Source of the DNA: VGTK01 sp046327915
GTDB taxonomy: Bacteria; Desulfobacterota; Binatia; UBA12015
NCBI GenBank assembly: GCA_046327915.1
Contig: JAXLXO010000004.1
Span: 328,723 to 392,722 of the forward strand
Reading direction: 5' to 3'
Length of the DNA stretch: 64,000 nt
This document shows, one piece after another, positions 43,530 through 51,933 of this stretch. The translations under genes were made by a program, and so were the position numbers. Position 1 is the stretch's first letter, and each line of letters opens with the position of its first letter. The notes beneath the pieces are model-generated. The model was given only the letters and a program-made list of their open reading frames with translations. It was not told the origin of the DNA and did not search any database.

Positions 43530-45608
43530 TCAGCGCACGTCGTCGGCGGGATCGTCCGCGCCCGACGAGTCGTCGGCGCCCGGCTCGGCGAGCGGCAGGG
43601 TCTCGCGCGCTCCCTCGGGCACGTCGAGCTCGACGGTCGCCGGCTCCGCGGCGAAGCGATCGCCCGGCGGGCGCGGCTCGAGGCGTCGCGGGCAGGCGAC
43701 GGCGTCGTCGTCGCACACCCGATCGGCGTGCTCGACGAGGATGCGGCGCACCTCCTCGATCGCGATCGGGTTGCGCTGCACGGAGTGTCCCGAGCGCGGC
43801 ACGACCAGCTCCGACGCCACCCAGTCGAGGTGCGCGCTGTCGTAGCGCACGACGCCGTCGGTCTGGCCGTACGGCGGCAGGTCGCCGCGCACCGGGATGA
43901 TCGAGTGCGCCTTCACGCCGCTCGGCGGCAGCGTGTCGACGAGCGCCTCGAGCAGCACGCTGCCGGGACGCATGCCGTACACCGAGCCGAACACCGGACG
44001 GCGCGGGTCGAAGCGCAGCGCGTCGGGGTTGCCGGTGACGAGGTCGCCGGTCGCGCCGGCGAGCGTCTGCGGCAGCTGCACGAAGCGCGCGAGCACGCTC
44101 GCGAACGAGCTGTCGGCCAGCGCCGCGCCACGGTGCGGCGTCGCGATGAACACGAGGCTCTTCACGAACGGCAGCGGCTCGAAGACGAACACCTGGCGCA
44201 GCAGCTCGCGCGTCTCCTCGCTCACGTACAGCTCGTCGATCGGCCGCGAGCTGATGCCCTTCCAGAAGCGGTCGCCGGACTCGATGGCGGTCATGTGCGT
44301 CAGCAGCCCGCCCTGGCTGTGGCCGATCACGACCATCTGCTGCAGCGCCGGATCGCGGTGCCCGGGATCGAGCCGGTCCACGGCGCCGGAAAGTGCTTGA
44401 CGCAGCCGCATCGCCGAGTACGGGATCGCGTTGCCGCTGTCGTAGAAGAAGAACCAGAACTGGAAGCGTCCGCGCAGCCGCCGGTCGTTGGCGAGGACGT
44501 TGATCATGTCGGCCCAGCGTCCCGGGCTCGACCCGGTGCCGTGCACGAACACGACCGGGATGCGGCCCGGCCGGTACGGCTCGAGGAAGGTCAGCGGCTG
44601 CTCGATCTCGCTGCTGATCAGGTCGCCGCGCAGGATCCCGAAGCGCTCGAAGCGCCAGATGCGCGAGCGGCTCAGGCTGTAGGCGAGCGTCGCGCTGGGC
44701 TCCGACTCGAGCGGCACGCGCTCGCCGGCGATCTCGACGCCGTCGGTCTCGTAGCGGTTGTAGACGCGCAGCGTGGACTCGATCGTCGGCTGCGTGGCCT
44801 GCGTGCGCGGGTCGGGGATGCGCAGCAGCGCCGTGGTCGGGACCTTCATCTCCGGCGGCAGGTAGAGCGACTCCGACGACGTCGCGTCGAGCGACTTGGT
44901 GCTCGCCGCGAGCGGCGCGCCGAGGCCCGGATCGCGGAAGCGTGCGCCGAGCCCGCGCACCTCGAGCTCCGCGACCGGCACGAACCCGTACATCCAGCGG
45001 TTCGCCCACTCGAGGCTCTGCTCGTCGAAGGTGACCGACAGCTTCTGTCCGAACGGCAGCGCGAAGTCGCCGGAGTGGAGATCGACCAGCGAGCCGTCGG
45101 GCGACGCGAAGCCCGCCGTCAGCGCGCGGTTGTAGAGGTCGGTCGCGATGCGCAGGCGGGGATCGAAGCGGTCGGGACGATCGGCCTTGTCGTCGGGAAA
45201 GAGGAACGCGTACGCGAACACGGCGGCGGCGAGGTCGTACTCGCGCCGTCCGCTGTCCTCGGCGTGCTTGAAGCACAGCTCGGCGAGCGCGAAGAGCGTG
45301 CCCGCGGGGTGGCGGACGGTGACCAGCCGCTCGTGCAGCACGTCGAGCGCCGCGGCCGGGTTGCGCCGGAACTGCTCGGTCAGACCCCAGCGGTTGAGCA
45401 CGTTCTCGCTGAAGATGCTGGGCGAGTCCGAGTTGAGCGCGCTGCGCGCGAGCTCGGCGCTCACCTGGCGCGCCGGCACGCGGCGCACCGTGATCGGCGG
45501 TCCGCACGCCGCGAGACCGAGCGTCAAGAGCAGAGTTGCGCTCACCCGCGCGACGCGCGATCGCCGCCTGCGTGCCGCCGTCGCCGCACCGCTCGTCGCG
45601 GGCATCAT
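43530..45608 (-). CDS. Large lipoprotein alpha/beta hydrolase
   Basis: A 692-residue lipoprotein (Cys35 in LTLGLAAC). A helical N-terminal region (about 40-170; SENVLNRWGLTEQFRRNP, ALAELCFKHAE) and a beta-rich middle precede an alpha/beta hydrolase. The hydrolase has the oxyanion segment VVFVHGTGSSPGRW, nucleophile Ser431 in GHSQGG and a late His in PRSGHSVQRNP. The tail is acidic. The catalytic domain resembles lipases and PGAP1-like acyl hydrolases. It is translationally coupled (ATGA) to the upstream DUF900 hydrolase, so the pair may act on the same envelope lipid. Confidence 0.82.
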   Translation of the reverse strand: MMPATSGAATAARRRRSRVARVSATLLLTLGLAACGPPITVRRVPARQVSAELARSALNSDSPSIFSENVLNRWGLTEQFRRNPAAALDVLHERLVTVRHPAGTLFALAELCFKHAEDSGRREYDLAAAVFAYAFLFPDDKADRPDRFDPRLRIATDLYNRALTAGFASPDGSLVDLHSGDFALPFGQKLSVTFDEQSLEWANRWMYGFVPVAELEVRGLGARFRDPGLGAPLAASTKSLDATSSESLYLPPEMKVPTTALLRIPDPRTQATQPTIESTLRVYNRYETDGVEIAGERVPLESEPSATLAYSLSRSRIWRFERFGILRGDLISSEIEQPLTFLEPYRPGRIPVVFVHGTGSSPGRWADMINVLANDRRLRGRFQFWFFFYDSGNAIPYSAMRLRQALSGAVDRLDPGHRDPALQQMVVIGHSQGGLLTHMTAIESGDRFWKGISSRPIDELYVSEETRELLRQVFVFEPLPFVKSLVFIATPHRGAALADSSFASVLARFVQLPQTLAGATGDLVTGNPDALRFDPRRPVFGSVYGMRPGSVLLEALVDTLPPSGVKAHSIIPVRGDLPPYGQTDGVVRYDSAHLDWVASELVVPRSGHSVQRNPIAIEEVRRILVEHADRVCDDDAVACPRRLEPRPPGDRFAAEPATVELDVPEGARETLPLAEPGADDSSGADDPADDVR

Positions 45609-46888
45609 GGACGCGCCACCGCCGGCTCGCGTCGCAGCTCCGGCGCCGCATCGTACACCGCTCTTCCGACGCGCTCGGGGTAGTCGTCGGGGAAGGTCCA
45701 CAGGCCCTTGCCCGGTCCGTGCACGAGGCCGCGCCACGCCGGATCGAACGGGTAGACCATCGACAGCAGCACGTCGCTCGACACGCGCTGGTTCGCGAAC
45801 CAGTAGCCGTGTCCGCGCATGCCGGTGGTCTCGTGGCGCCCGTAGACGCCGGCGACGTCGATGCCGACCAGACGGTCGTTGCCGACGAGCGTCTCGAGAT
45901 CCTCGCGCGTCAGCTCGTCGAAGCGCGGACGTCCGAGACGCGAGGCGCGCGCGAGGAACGCCGCCGCCTTCAGCGCCACGTCGTCCTCGGAGAGATAGAC
46001 CTCGGTGCGGCGCGCGATCGTCGTGAGCGCCGGCAGCTGCGCGCGCGCGAACGTCGCGAGGTCGATGTCGGCGGCGACGAAGATCGCGTTGGCGATGCGG
46101 TAGCGGCGCTGCAGCGCATCGGCGTCGTCCTCGGGATGGCGCTCGCGCAGCGCGACCAGCGCATCGGCGAGCAGCGGCGAGCCGCAGCTGAAGGCGATCA
46201 CGTTGAGGCGCTTCGCCTTGCTGCGCTCCGCGACCAGCGTGATCAGCCGCTCGATGTCGGGCACGAAGGCGCGCGCACGCGGGCAGTCGGTGAGGTAGCT
46301 CCACACGCGCGTTCCCGTCGGCCACGCGAAGGTCATCACCGCGGACGAGCGCCCCAGGTAGTGCGCCCAGCCGCCCATGAACGTCAGCGTCCGGTTGAAC
46401 GACACGCGGTAGCCCGGCACGTAGAGCACCGCCTCGCCGCTGCGCGAGCGCGACACGCGCTCGTCGATCGCCGCGACGAACGCGTCGTCCGCGGCCGCGT
46501 CGCCGAGCTTGCCGAACGACTCGAGCGACACCACCTGCGCGGGGCGCGGGTCGTCCTCGGCGCGGCTCGTGCGGTCGGACGCCACGAGGTCGTCGAACGT
46601 CCAGTCGGGCTCGCCGAGTCGCACCGCCGCGCTGCCCAGCAGCGCGCCGTCGCCGGGCGTGCTCGCGAAGTTCGCCGGGTCGCCGTCCGCCGCGGGCGCG
46701 CGATTGGTCGCCCACAGCACCTCGACGGTCGTGCCACGATCGCGCTCCGCGATCGCGCGCGTGAGGTCGAGCCGCTCGTCCTGCGCGAGGATCGGCGCGG
46801 GGATCATCACGTCGCCGCCACCGCGCGAGCAGGCGCACGGCAGAAGCGCCAGCAGGAGCAGCATGGGGGAAAGCGACGATCGCGGCAC
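45605..46888 (-). CDS. DUF900-type alpha/beta hydrolase lipoprotein
   Basis: A 427-residue lipoprotein (LLALLPCAC). The typical DUF900 opening VEVLWATNRAP and FASTPGDG precedes an alpha/beta hydrolase with YVPGYRVSFNRTLTFMGGWAHYLG and the motif IAFSCGSPLLADAL, which takes the place of the usual HSMGN elbow; the serine is kept but its surroundings are altered. FWTFPDD-like tail residues follow. GTG 46888 is taken as start, with an ATG nine codons in as the alternative. The stop overlaps the next hydrolase by 4 nt. Confidence 0.82.
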   Translation of the reverse strand: MPRSSLSPMLLLLALLPCACSRGGGDVMIPAPILAQDERLDLTRAIAERDRGTTVEVLWATNRAPAADGDPANFASTPGDGALLGSAAVRLGEPDWTFDDLVASDRTSRAEDDPRPAQVVSLESFGKLGDAAADDAFVAAIDERVSRSRSGEAVLYVPGYRVSFNRTLTFMGGWAHYLGRSSAVMTFAWPTGTRVWSYLTDCPRARAFVPDIERLITLVAERSKAKRLNVIAFSCGSPLLADALVALRERHPEDDADALQRRYRIANAIFVAADIDLATFARAQLPALTTIARRTEVYLSEDDVALKAAAFLARASRLGRPRFDELTREDLETLVGNDRLVGIDVAGVYGRHETTGMRGHGYWFANQRVSSDVLLSMVYPFDPAWRGLVHGPGKGLWTFPDDYPERVGRAVYDAAPELRREPAVARP

Positions 46889-46955
46889 GGCGCGAGCGTA
46901 GACGAAGCGGCGCCGCCGGTCGATGCGCGCGGCGGCACGGCGTTCGGGCGCGGCG

Positions 46956-48419
46956 TCAATCAGCCGACGGCACGCCGATCGCGGCCGCGACCCGCTCGAG
47001 CACGTAGGAGAAGAACGGGTTCGACGACATGCGCAGCATCGCGTTCATGTTGACGACGAGGCCGCCGACCTCGCCGTGCGCCGCGAGCGTTCCGAGCTGC
47101 ACGCCGAAGTCGTCGTCGGGGTCGGGCGTGAGGCCGTACAGCCCGTCGCCGACCGGGAACGGGATCGCGATGTGCGACAGCGAGTAGACCTCCGCGGGAT
47201 ACGACGCGTCGAGCGGACGCGTCTGCTCCGCCGCCGCACCCGCCGGCGTCGCGATCTCCACGACGTCCGCCGACGCGGGCCCCGCGCTGGTGATCACCGC
47301 CGTGCGGTACTTGCGCGGCGCCGGCGGCAGCACACGCGACAGCTTGGTGTCGGCGGCCGTGCTCAGCAGCGGCGCGAACTTCGAGCTGCGATTGACGTCG
47401 AACAGCACCAGCTCGCTGCCGTTCTCCGGCAGACGGTCGTAGAGCGCCTCGAACAGCGCCGGCGTACTGACGGTGAAGTCGAGCACCGACTGGAAGGTCA
47501 GGACCGGCGGCATCGCCGCGAGCCGGCCTTCCTCGGCGTCGCGCACGATCTGGCTCTGCAGCTCCTCGGTCAGGCGGTGCGACTGCGTCGCACCGTTGAC
47601 CGGGAACGAGTTGTACTTGAACGGGTTGAACTCGGGCGTGATGCTGAGCCACGCGGCGCTCGCGAAGGCCGGCAGGAGCGCCGGCACCGCCGCGATCCCC
47701 GCGAAGCGCGCGAAGCGCGTGACGCCGATCATCGGCGACAGCAGGACCACGTGGTCGGGCCGCGGCAGCGCCGGATCGTCGAGCGCGTCGAGCGCGTACT
47801 TCACCGCGAGCGCACCGCCGTTCGAGTAGCCGACGACGTGCAGCGGCAGCGACGGACCGACGCGGCGGCGCGCCTCGCGGACCGCGAGCCGCGTCGCGGC
47901 CATCCAGTCCTCCCAGTCGATGCCGGTGAGCCCGCCGGGAACGGTGCCGTGACCGGGCAGGCGGATCGCGATCGCGACGAAGCCGTGCTCGCGGTAGAGG
48001 CGCGCGATGTGGCGCTGGCTGTAGGGCGAATCGGTCAGGCCGTGCAGCAGCACGACCGCGCCGGCGGGCGCTCCGTCCGGCTCGAGCACGAAGCTCCGGT
48101 TCCAGTCCTGCGCGAAATGGAACGGGTTCACCGCGCTGTTCGCGGCGTAGCGGTTCAGGCGGTCGGGGTCGGAGGTCTCGGTCCGCGCGGTCACCTCGTC
48201 GCGCACCGACGCGAGGACCCGCTCCTCCGCCTGCAGGTACGTCGCCCAGTCCGCACGATCGAGCTCGTCCTCGGTCAGCTCGGTCGGCACGAAGGTGTGC
48301 CAGCGCTCGAGCGGCAGCCCGCGCTGCGCGTCCCACGCGCGCACCCCGAGCACGGTGAGCACGACCAGGGCCAGCACCAGCACCGCGCGCCGCAGAATCC
48401 TCGGAATCCGGTCCCTCAT
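46956..48419 (-). CDS. Membrane-anchored alpha/beta hydrolase
   Basis: A 487-residue protein with one N-terminal anchor helix (about 11-26, AVLVLALVVLTVLGV) and an alpha/beta hydrolase domain from about 118. It has oxyanion segment VVLLHGLTDSPYSQRHIA, IRLPGHGTVPGGLTG and nucleophile Ser199 in GYSNGGALAV, with a late acidic/His region (YSLSHIAIPFPVGDGLYG). The monoacylglycerol-lipase-like elbow suggests an esterase acting at the outer face of the inner membrane. It is first of three same-strand hydrolase genes; 67 nt separate it from the DUF900 gene. Confidence 0.83.
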   Translation of the reverse strand: MRDRIPRILRRAVLVLALVVLTVLGVRAWDAQRGLPLERWHTFVPTELTEDELDRADWATYLQAEERVLASVRDEVTARTETSDPDRLNRYAANSAVNPFHFAQDWNRSFVLEPDGAPAGAVVLLHGLTDSPYSQRHIARLYREHGFVAIAIRLPGHGTVPGGLTGIDWEDWMAATRLAVREARRRVGPSLPLHVVGYSNGGALAVKYALDALDDPALPRPDHVVLLSPMIGVTRFARFAGIAAVPALLPAFASAAWLSITPEFNPFKYNSFPVNGATQSHRLTEELQSQIVRDAEEGRLAAMPPVLTFQSVLDFTVSTPALFEALYDRLPENGSELVLFDVNRSSKFAPLLSTAADTKLSRVLPPAPRKYRTAVITSAGPASADVVEIATPAGAAAEQTRPLDASYPAEVYSLSHIAIPFPVGDGLYGLTPDPDDDFGVQLGTLAAHGEVGGLVVNMNAMLRMSSNPFFSYVLERVAAAIGVPSAD

Positions 48420-48550
48420 CGAGGCTCGTCAATTACCATCACGGTCATCAAATGCAGAATCACGCCCTGAACCCGTCTGGACTTCGCCCAGCCGCCTGCC
48501 TAAATGACCGCACTCGAACGGCGCGTGAAGTGCGCCAGGAGGGACTCCGA

Positions 48551-48946
48551 ATGAAGCGATCGTTTGTGGCCTGTGCAGGGCTGCTCGCGCTGCTGGCGGC
48601 GGGGACGGCATGGGGGCGCGGCTGGACTCCCGTCGTCGACACCTATGGCAGCTCGCGTGCGCAGTATCTCGGCCGGGATCTCGAGGAGTGCAGAATCCTC
48701 GCCTCCCAGGCCGGTGGTGACTCGGTCGGACAGGGCGCGCGCGGCGCGGTCCGCGGCGGACTCGTCGGCGCGGCCGGCGGTGCCGCGATCGGTGCGGCTC
48801 TCGGCAACGCCGGGCGCGGCGCGGCGGTCGGCGCGGCCGCCGGCGGCGTGACGCGCGGCGTGGGCGCGGCCAACCAGTCGGATGCCCAGTTCCGGCAGGC
48901 GTACACCAACTGCATGCGCAACCGCGGCCACCGCGTGCTCAACTGA
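48551..48946 (+). CDS. Glycine-zipper outer-membrane-type protein
   Basis: A 131-residue exported protein. A signal peptide (ACAGLLALLAAGTAWG) is followed by a glycine-zipper repeat (GARGAVRGGLVGAAGGAAIGAA and AAVGAAAGGVTRG) capable of a packed helical hairpin in the membrane. A conserved end QFRQAYTNCMRNRGHRVLN with a cysteine pairs with Cys in LEECRILA. This is the YMGG/glycine-zipper family of unknown role. A GGAGGGA lies 6 nt before the ATG. A further small secreted gene follows after 11 nt. Confidence 0.85.
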   Translation: MKRSFVACAGLLALLAAGTAWGRGWTPVVDTYGSSRAQYLGRDLEECRILASQAGGDSVGQGARGAVRGGLVGAAGGAAIGAALGNAGRGAAVGAAAGGVTRGVGAANQSDAQFRQAYTNCMRNRGHRVLN

Positions 48947-48957
48947 GGGAGGAAGCC

Positions 48958-49407
48958 ATGCGACTTCGGAATTGGACCGCCGGTGCGGCGGTCGTTGCGC
49001 TTCTGCTCTCCGGCTCCACCGCCTCGCTCGCCAAGGACGACGACTCGCCCGCCGACGCGCTGCGCGCGACCGTCGCGGGTCAGGTGGCGGCGTACGACAA
49101 GAAGGACGCCACCGCGGTGATGAGCTTCGTCGACACCGCGTCGCCGGATTACGACTCGACCAAGGACGCGCTCGCCGGACAGTTCGAGGGCCCCGAGGTC
49201 TCGGTGTCCCTCGCCGACTTCAAGTACATCGGGCACGACGACGAGTTCGCCGTCGCGCGCGTCAAGCTCAAGTCGACCGGCAAGCCGGACAGCGGCTTCG
49301 TCGACAACACCGTCGACTCGATCATGATCTTCCACTTCCAGAACGGAGCCTGGAAGATCTGGACCGAGAAGGTTCTCGGCGTCGACGCCCCCGGCGCGGG
49401 GAGCTGA
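48958..49407 (+). CDS. Small secreted NTF2/SnoaL-like protein
   Basis: A 149-residue exported protein. A signal peptide (AAVVALLLSGSTASLA) precedes a helix-strand pattern typical of NTF2-like domains: LRATVAGQVAAYDKKDATAVMSFVDTASPDYDSTKD, then sheet segments ending MIFHFQNGAWKIWTEKVLG. No catalytic residues are identifiable. A strong GGAGG precedes ATG 48958, 11 nt after the glycine-zipper gene. Confidence 0.82.
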   Translation: MRLRNWTAGAAVVALLLSGSTASLAKDDDSPADALRATVAGQVAAYDKKDATAVMSFVDTASPDYDSTKDALAGQFEGPEVSVSLADFKYIGHDDEFAVARVKLKSTGKPDSGFVDNTVDSIMIFHFQNGAWKIWTEKVLGVDAPGAGS

Positions 49408-49431
49408 GCGCCGGATCCGATCCAACGCAGC

Positions 49432-49465
49432 GCGCCCGCCGCAGGAAGTGACCTGCGGCGGGCGC
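49432..49465 (+). terminator. Strong hairpin terminator
   Basis: GCGCCCGCCGCAGG and CCTGCGGCGGGCGC form a perfect 14-bp stem with the loop AAGTGA, 24 nt after the NTF2-like stop. It is the longest perfect stem seen in the window. Confidence 0.75.
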
Positions 49466-49476
49466 GTCGTTCGTGC

Positions 49477-49499
49477 GACGTCCGGGCGGGCCGGACGTC
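49477..49499 (-). terminator. Second hairpin terminator of the convergent pair
   Basis: GACGTCCGG-GCGGG-CCGGACGTC is a perfect 9-bp stem a few bases after the stop of the minus-strand small gene. With the 14-bp stem it gives each convergent gene its own terminator. Confidence 0.6.
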
Positions 49500-49504
49500 C
49501 AGGC

Positions 49505-49762
49505 TCAGTGCGGGGCCGCCGGCGGCGCGCCGGAGCCCTGGTGACGGACCTTCAGCAGGCAGGCGTTCACCTTCTCCAGCGGAAGCTTGAGCTCCTCGGA
49601 GAGCTGCTTCGGGGAAGGCTTCTTGTCGGTCTCGCTCGCTGCCTTGATGACGCGGTTGCAGTCCGCGTCCGGCGCGGCATCGTCCTCCGCACGTGCGACG
49701 AGACCCGAGCTGGCGATCAGCGCCATGGCCGAAGCCAGAAGAACCATCTTCTTCATGTTCAT
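49505..49762 (-). CDS. Small secreted protein, unknown function
   Basis: An 85-residue exported protein. The signal peptide (KKMVLLASAMALIASSGLVARA) is followed by an acidic stretch and a compact helical segment with two cysteines (DADCNRVIKAASETDKKPS, LPLEKVNACLLKVRH) that could form one disulfide. The middle SPKQLSEELKLPLEKV looks like a helix-turn-helix-sized fold but no family is recognised. A GAGGAGG lies just upstream of the chosen ATG. Confidence 0.72.
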   Translation of the reverse strand: MNMKKMVLLASAMALIASSGLVARAEDDAAPDADCNRVIKAASETDKKPSPKQLSEELKLPLEKVNACLLKVRHQGSGAPPAAPH

Positions 49763-49826
49763 GAATCCTCCTCGGCTGGCGCGGCGACGCGGCGGCCCGT
49801 TGCGCCGCAGCATCACCGCCGCAGCC

Positions 49827-50297
49827 TCACTTGTCGCCGGTGGCCGGTGCGGAAGCCGCGCCCGACGGCGCCGGCGGGGGGCCGATCGAGGTCACGCTCA
49901 GCTGGTTGCTGCCTCGCCGATGGTCGCCGGTGATGCGGACCAGCTGGCCCGGCGGTGTCGTACCCAGAGTTCCGAGGATCGCGTCGGGGCCGGTCAGGAT
50001 GAGCACGTTCTGCTTCGGTCGCAGATCGTTCAGGATCTGGCGCGCGGACCGGTTGCCGCCCTTGATCACGCCGGTCGTCGCGACGGCGAAGGGCTGCCGC
50101 TTGCCGCTGATCTGGAGAACGATGTCGGCCTGCGTTGCGGCGCCCTCGGGCGCGGATCCGACGTACCCGTCGAGGAAGACCGTCGCTCGCCGGCTCCGCG
50201 AGGCCTCGGCCGAGCCATGGACCAGGGTGCCGACCATCAGGCACGTCGCAAAGATCAGCTCGCGGCGATGCGCCGCCATCCATGTCCTCAAGCGCAC
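49827..50297 (-). CDS. Secreted hypothetical protein
   Basis: About 156 residues. GTG 50297 is preferred because AAAGGAG lies 5 nt upstream; a longer start at 50315 is possible. The signal peptide (RRELIFATCLMVGTLVHGSAEA) precedes a small all-beta domain (ATVFLDGYVGSA, DIVLQISGKRQPFAVATT, QNVLILTGPDAILGTLG, GQLVRITGDHR) and a Pro/Ala-rich tail. The beta pattern resembles an OB-fold or SH3-like domain, but this is not diagnostic. Confidence 0.68.
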   Translation of the reverse strand: MRLRTWMAAHRRELIFATCLMVGTLVHGSAEASRSRRATVFLDGYVGSAPEGAATQADIVLQISGKRQPFAVATTGVIKGGNRSARQILNDLRPKQNVLILTGPDAILGTLGTTPPGQLVRITGDHRRGSNQLSVTSIGPPPAPSGAASAPATGDK

Positions 50298-50640
50298 GGG
50301 TGCTCCTTTCGGCATCGGGTCGGATCCGGAATTGGTCCGGCGGATGGCGCCTATCACGAGGTCCGCCACCACATCCAGCACTCGGCGGCTCGCGGCGCCG
50401 CGCCGACCGGACGTCTCTGCACGACCGGCGAACGGACGCGGGGGCTCCCCCGGTTGACTCCCCGGCCGATCAAATGGGACAACGCCGGCCCCACGCGTCG
50501 CGCGGCATCGGCCACCGCCGCACGTCCCCGCGTCCGCGGCCGCAAGCGCGCAGCCGCGCGCGTAGTATGCTTCCGAAGCACGCGAGCATGACCGTTCCGC
50601 ACCACGCGAGAGTCATGTTTCCGAGACAAGAGGCGCAGTC
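50298..50640 (+). promoter_or_regulatory. Regulatory region of the RND efflux operon
   Basis: A 343-nt gap. Near its end a TAGTAT -10-like hexamer (50563-50568) touches the palindrome TGCTTCCGAAGCA (50568-50580). TTCCG then recurs at 50571, 50595 and 50619, exactly 24 bp apart; the first two copies extend to TTCCG-N3-CACGCGAG. This looks like a multi-site operator at the start of the efflux operon. The part from 50298 to about 50540 shows nothing recognisable apart from a lone TTGACT. Confidence 0.5.
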
Positions 50641-51933
50641 ATGAACACGACAAGTCCGCTCCGCACGAAGCTCGTCCGGCGCACGCTGCTCGCCCTGTCG
50701 GCCGCCGTGCTCGCAGCCGGCTGCGAGAAGGCCCCGCCGCCCCGCGTCGAGGGCGTACGTCCCGTGAAGACGATCGTCGTCGACGCCGGGGCCGAGGAGC
50801 GCACGCGCTCGTTCCCCGGCGTGGTCGAGGCGTCGCGGCGGGTCGAGCTGGCCTTCCGCGTGCCCGGTCTCGTGGTCACGCTGCCGGTTCGCGAGGGCCA
50901 GAAGGTCAAGGCCGGCGAGGTGATCGGCGAGCTGCGCAAGGACGAGTTCAAGGCGCGCCTCGAGGCGCTGCGCGGCCAGCTCGACCAGGCCCGCGCCGGC
51001 CTCGACGCGCTCCGCCGCGGCGAGCGCACCGAGGAGCGGGCGCGCCGCGAGGCGCAGGTGCGCGCCGCCCAGGCGCGGCTCACCAATGCCCGCGCGCAGT
51101 ACGACCGCTTCCGCACGCTGCTTCGCGAGAGCGCGGTGTCGCGCGTCGAGTTCGAGGTCGCACAGACGGAGTATCGCGTCGCTCGCGAGGAGTACGCCGC
51201 GGCGAAGCGCACGCTCGAGGCCGCGGCGGTCGGACGCGACGAGGACATCGAGGCCGCGGAGGCGTCCGTGCGCGGCCTCGAGGGCCGCGTCGTCGAGGCC
51301 AACCTGCAGCTCGAGGACGCGACGCTGCGCGCGCCGTTCGACGGCGTCATCGCGCAGCGCTTCGTCGAGCAGGGCCAGAGCGTGCAGCCCAAGCAGCCGA
51401 TCGTCCGCTTCCAGGACGTGGACGAAGTCGACATCAGCGCCGACGTCCCCGAATCCGTCATGGCGTCGGACATCCGCCGCGCCGACATCACCAGCCTCGT
51501 CGCAGAGCTGAGCGGCGCGCCCGGGCTGCGCTTCCCGGTCGAGCTGCGCGAGGTCGCGCAGGTGGGCGACCCGGTCACGCAGACCTTCAAGGTGACGGTG
51601 TCGATGCGCGCGCCGGACGGCCTGCGCGTGCTGCCCGGAATGACCGCCATCGTGACCGCGACGTTCCGCCGCGCCGAGATCCTCGGCGAGCGCATCCTGA
51701 TCCCGGTCGCGTCGGTCGGACAGCAGGACGCGCAGTCGGTCGTCTGGATCGTCGACGCGCAGCAGAAGGCCGCGCGCCGCAACGTCAAGCTCGGCGGCGT
51801 CACCGGCGGCAGCGTCGAGATCCTCGAGGGGCTCAAGCCGGGCGATCGCATCGTCGTCGCCGGCGTGCGCTCGATGCGCGACGGCATGACGGTCCGTGAT
51901 CTCGGCGACGCGCTGGGAGGCGGCGAGTCGTGA
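50641..51933 (+). CDS. RND efflux periplasmic adaptor (membrane fusion) lipoprotein
   Basis: A 430-residue adaptor. Lipoprotein Cys28 (AAVLAAGC) anchors it to the inner membrane. A lipoyl half-motif (VELAFRVPGLVVTLPVREGQKVKAGEVIGEL) is followed by a long alpha hairpin (about 100-215) and the second lipoyl half (LRAPFDGVIAQRFVEQGQSV). Beta-barrel and membrane-proximal domains end in GLKPGDRIVVAGVRSMRDG. It links the pump to an outer-membrane channel, which is not encoded here. The stop overlaps the pump start (GTGA). Confidence 0.94.
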   Translation: MNTTSPLRTKLVRRTLLALSAAVLAAGCEKAPPPRVEGVRPVKTIVVDAGAEERTRSFPGVVEASRRVELAFRVPGLVVTLPVREGQKVKAGEVIGELRKDEFKARLEALRGQLDQARAGLDALRRGERTEERARREAQVRAAQARLTNARAQYDRFRTLLRESAVSRVEFEVAQTEYRVAREEYAAAKRTLEAAAVGRDEDIEAAEASVRGLEGRVVEANLQLEDATLRAPFDGVIAQRFVEQGQSVQPKQPIVRFQDVDEVDISADVPESVMASDIRRADITSLVAELSGAPGLRFPVELREVAQVGDPVTQTFKVTVSMRAPDGLRVLPGMTAIVTATFRRAEILGERILIPVASVGQQDAQSVVWIVDAQQKAARRNVKLGGVTGGSVEILEGLKPGDRIVVAGVRSMRDGMTVRDLGDALGGGES

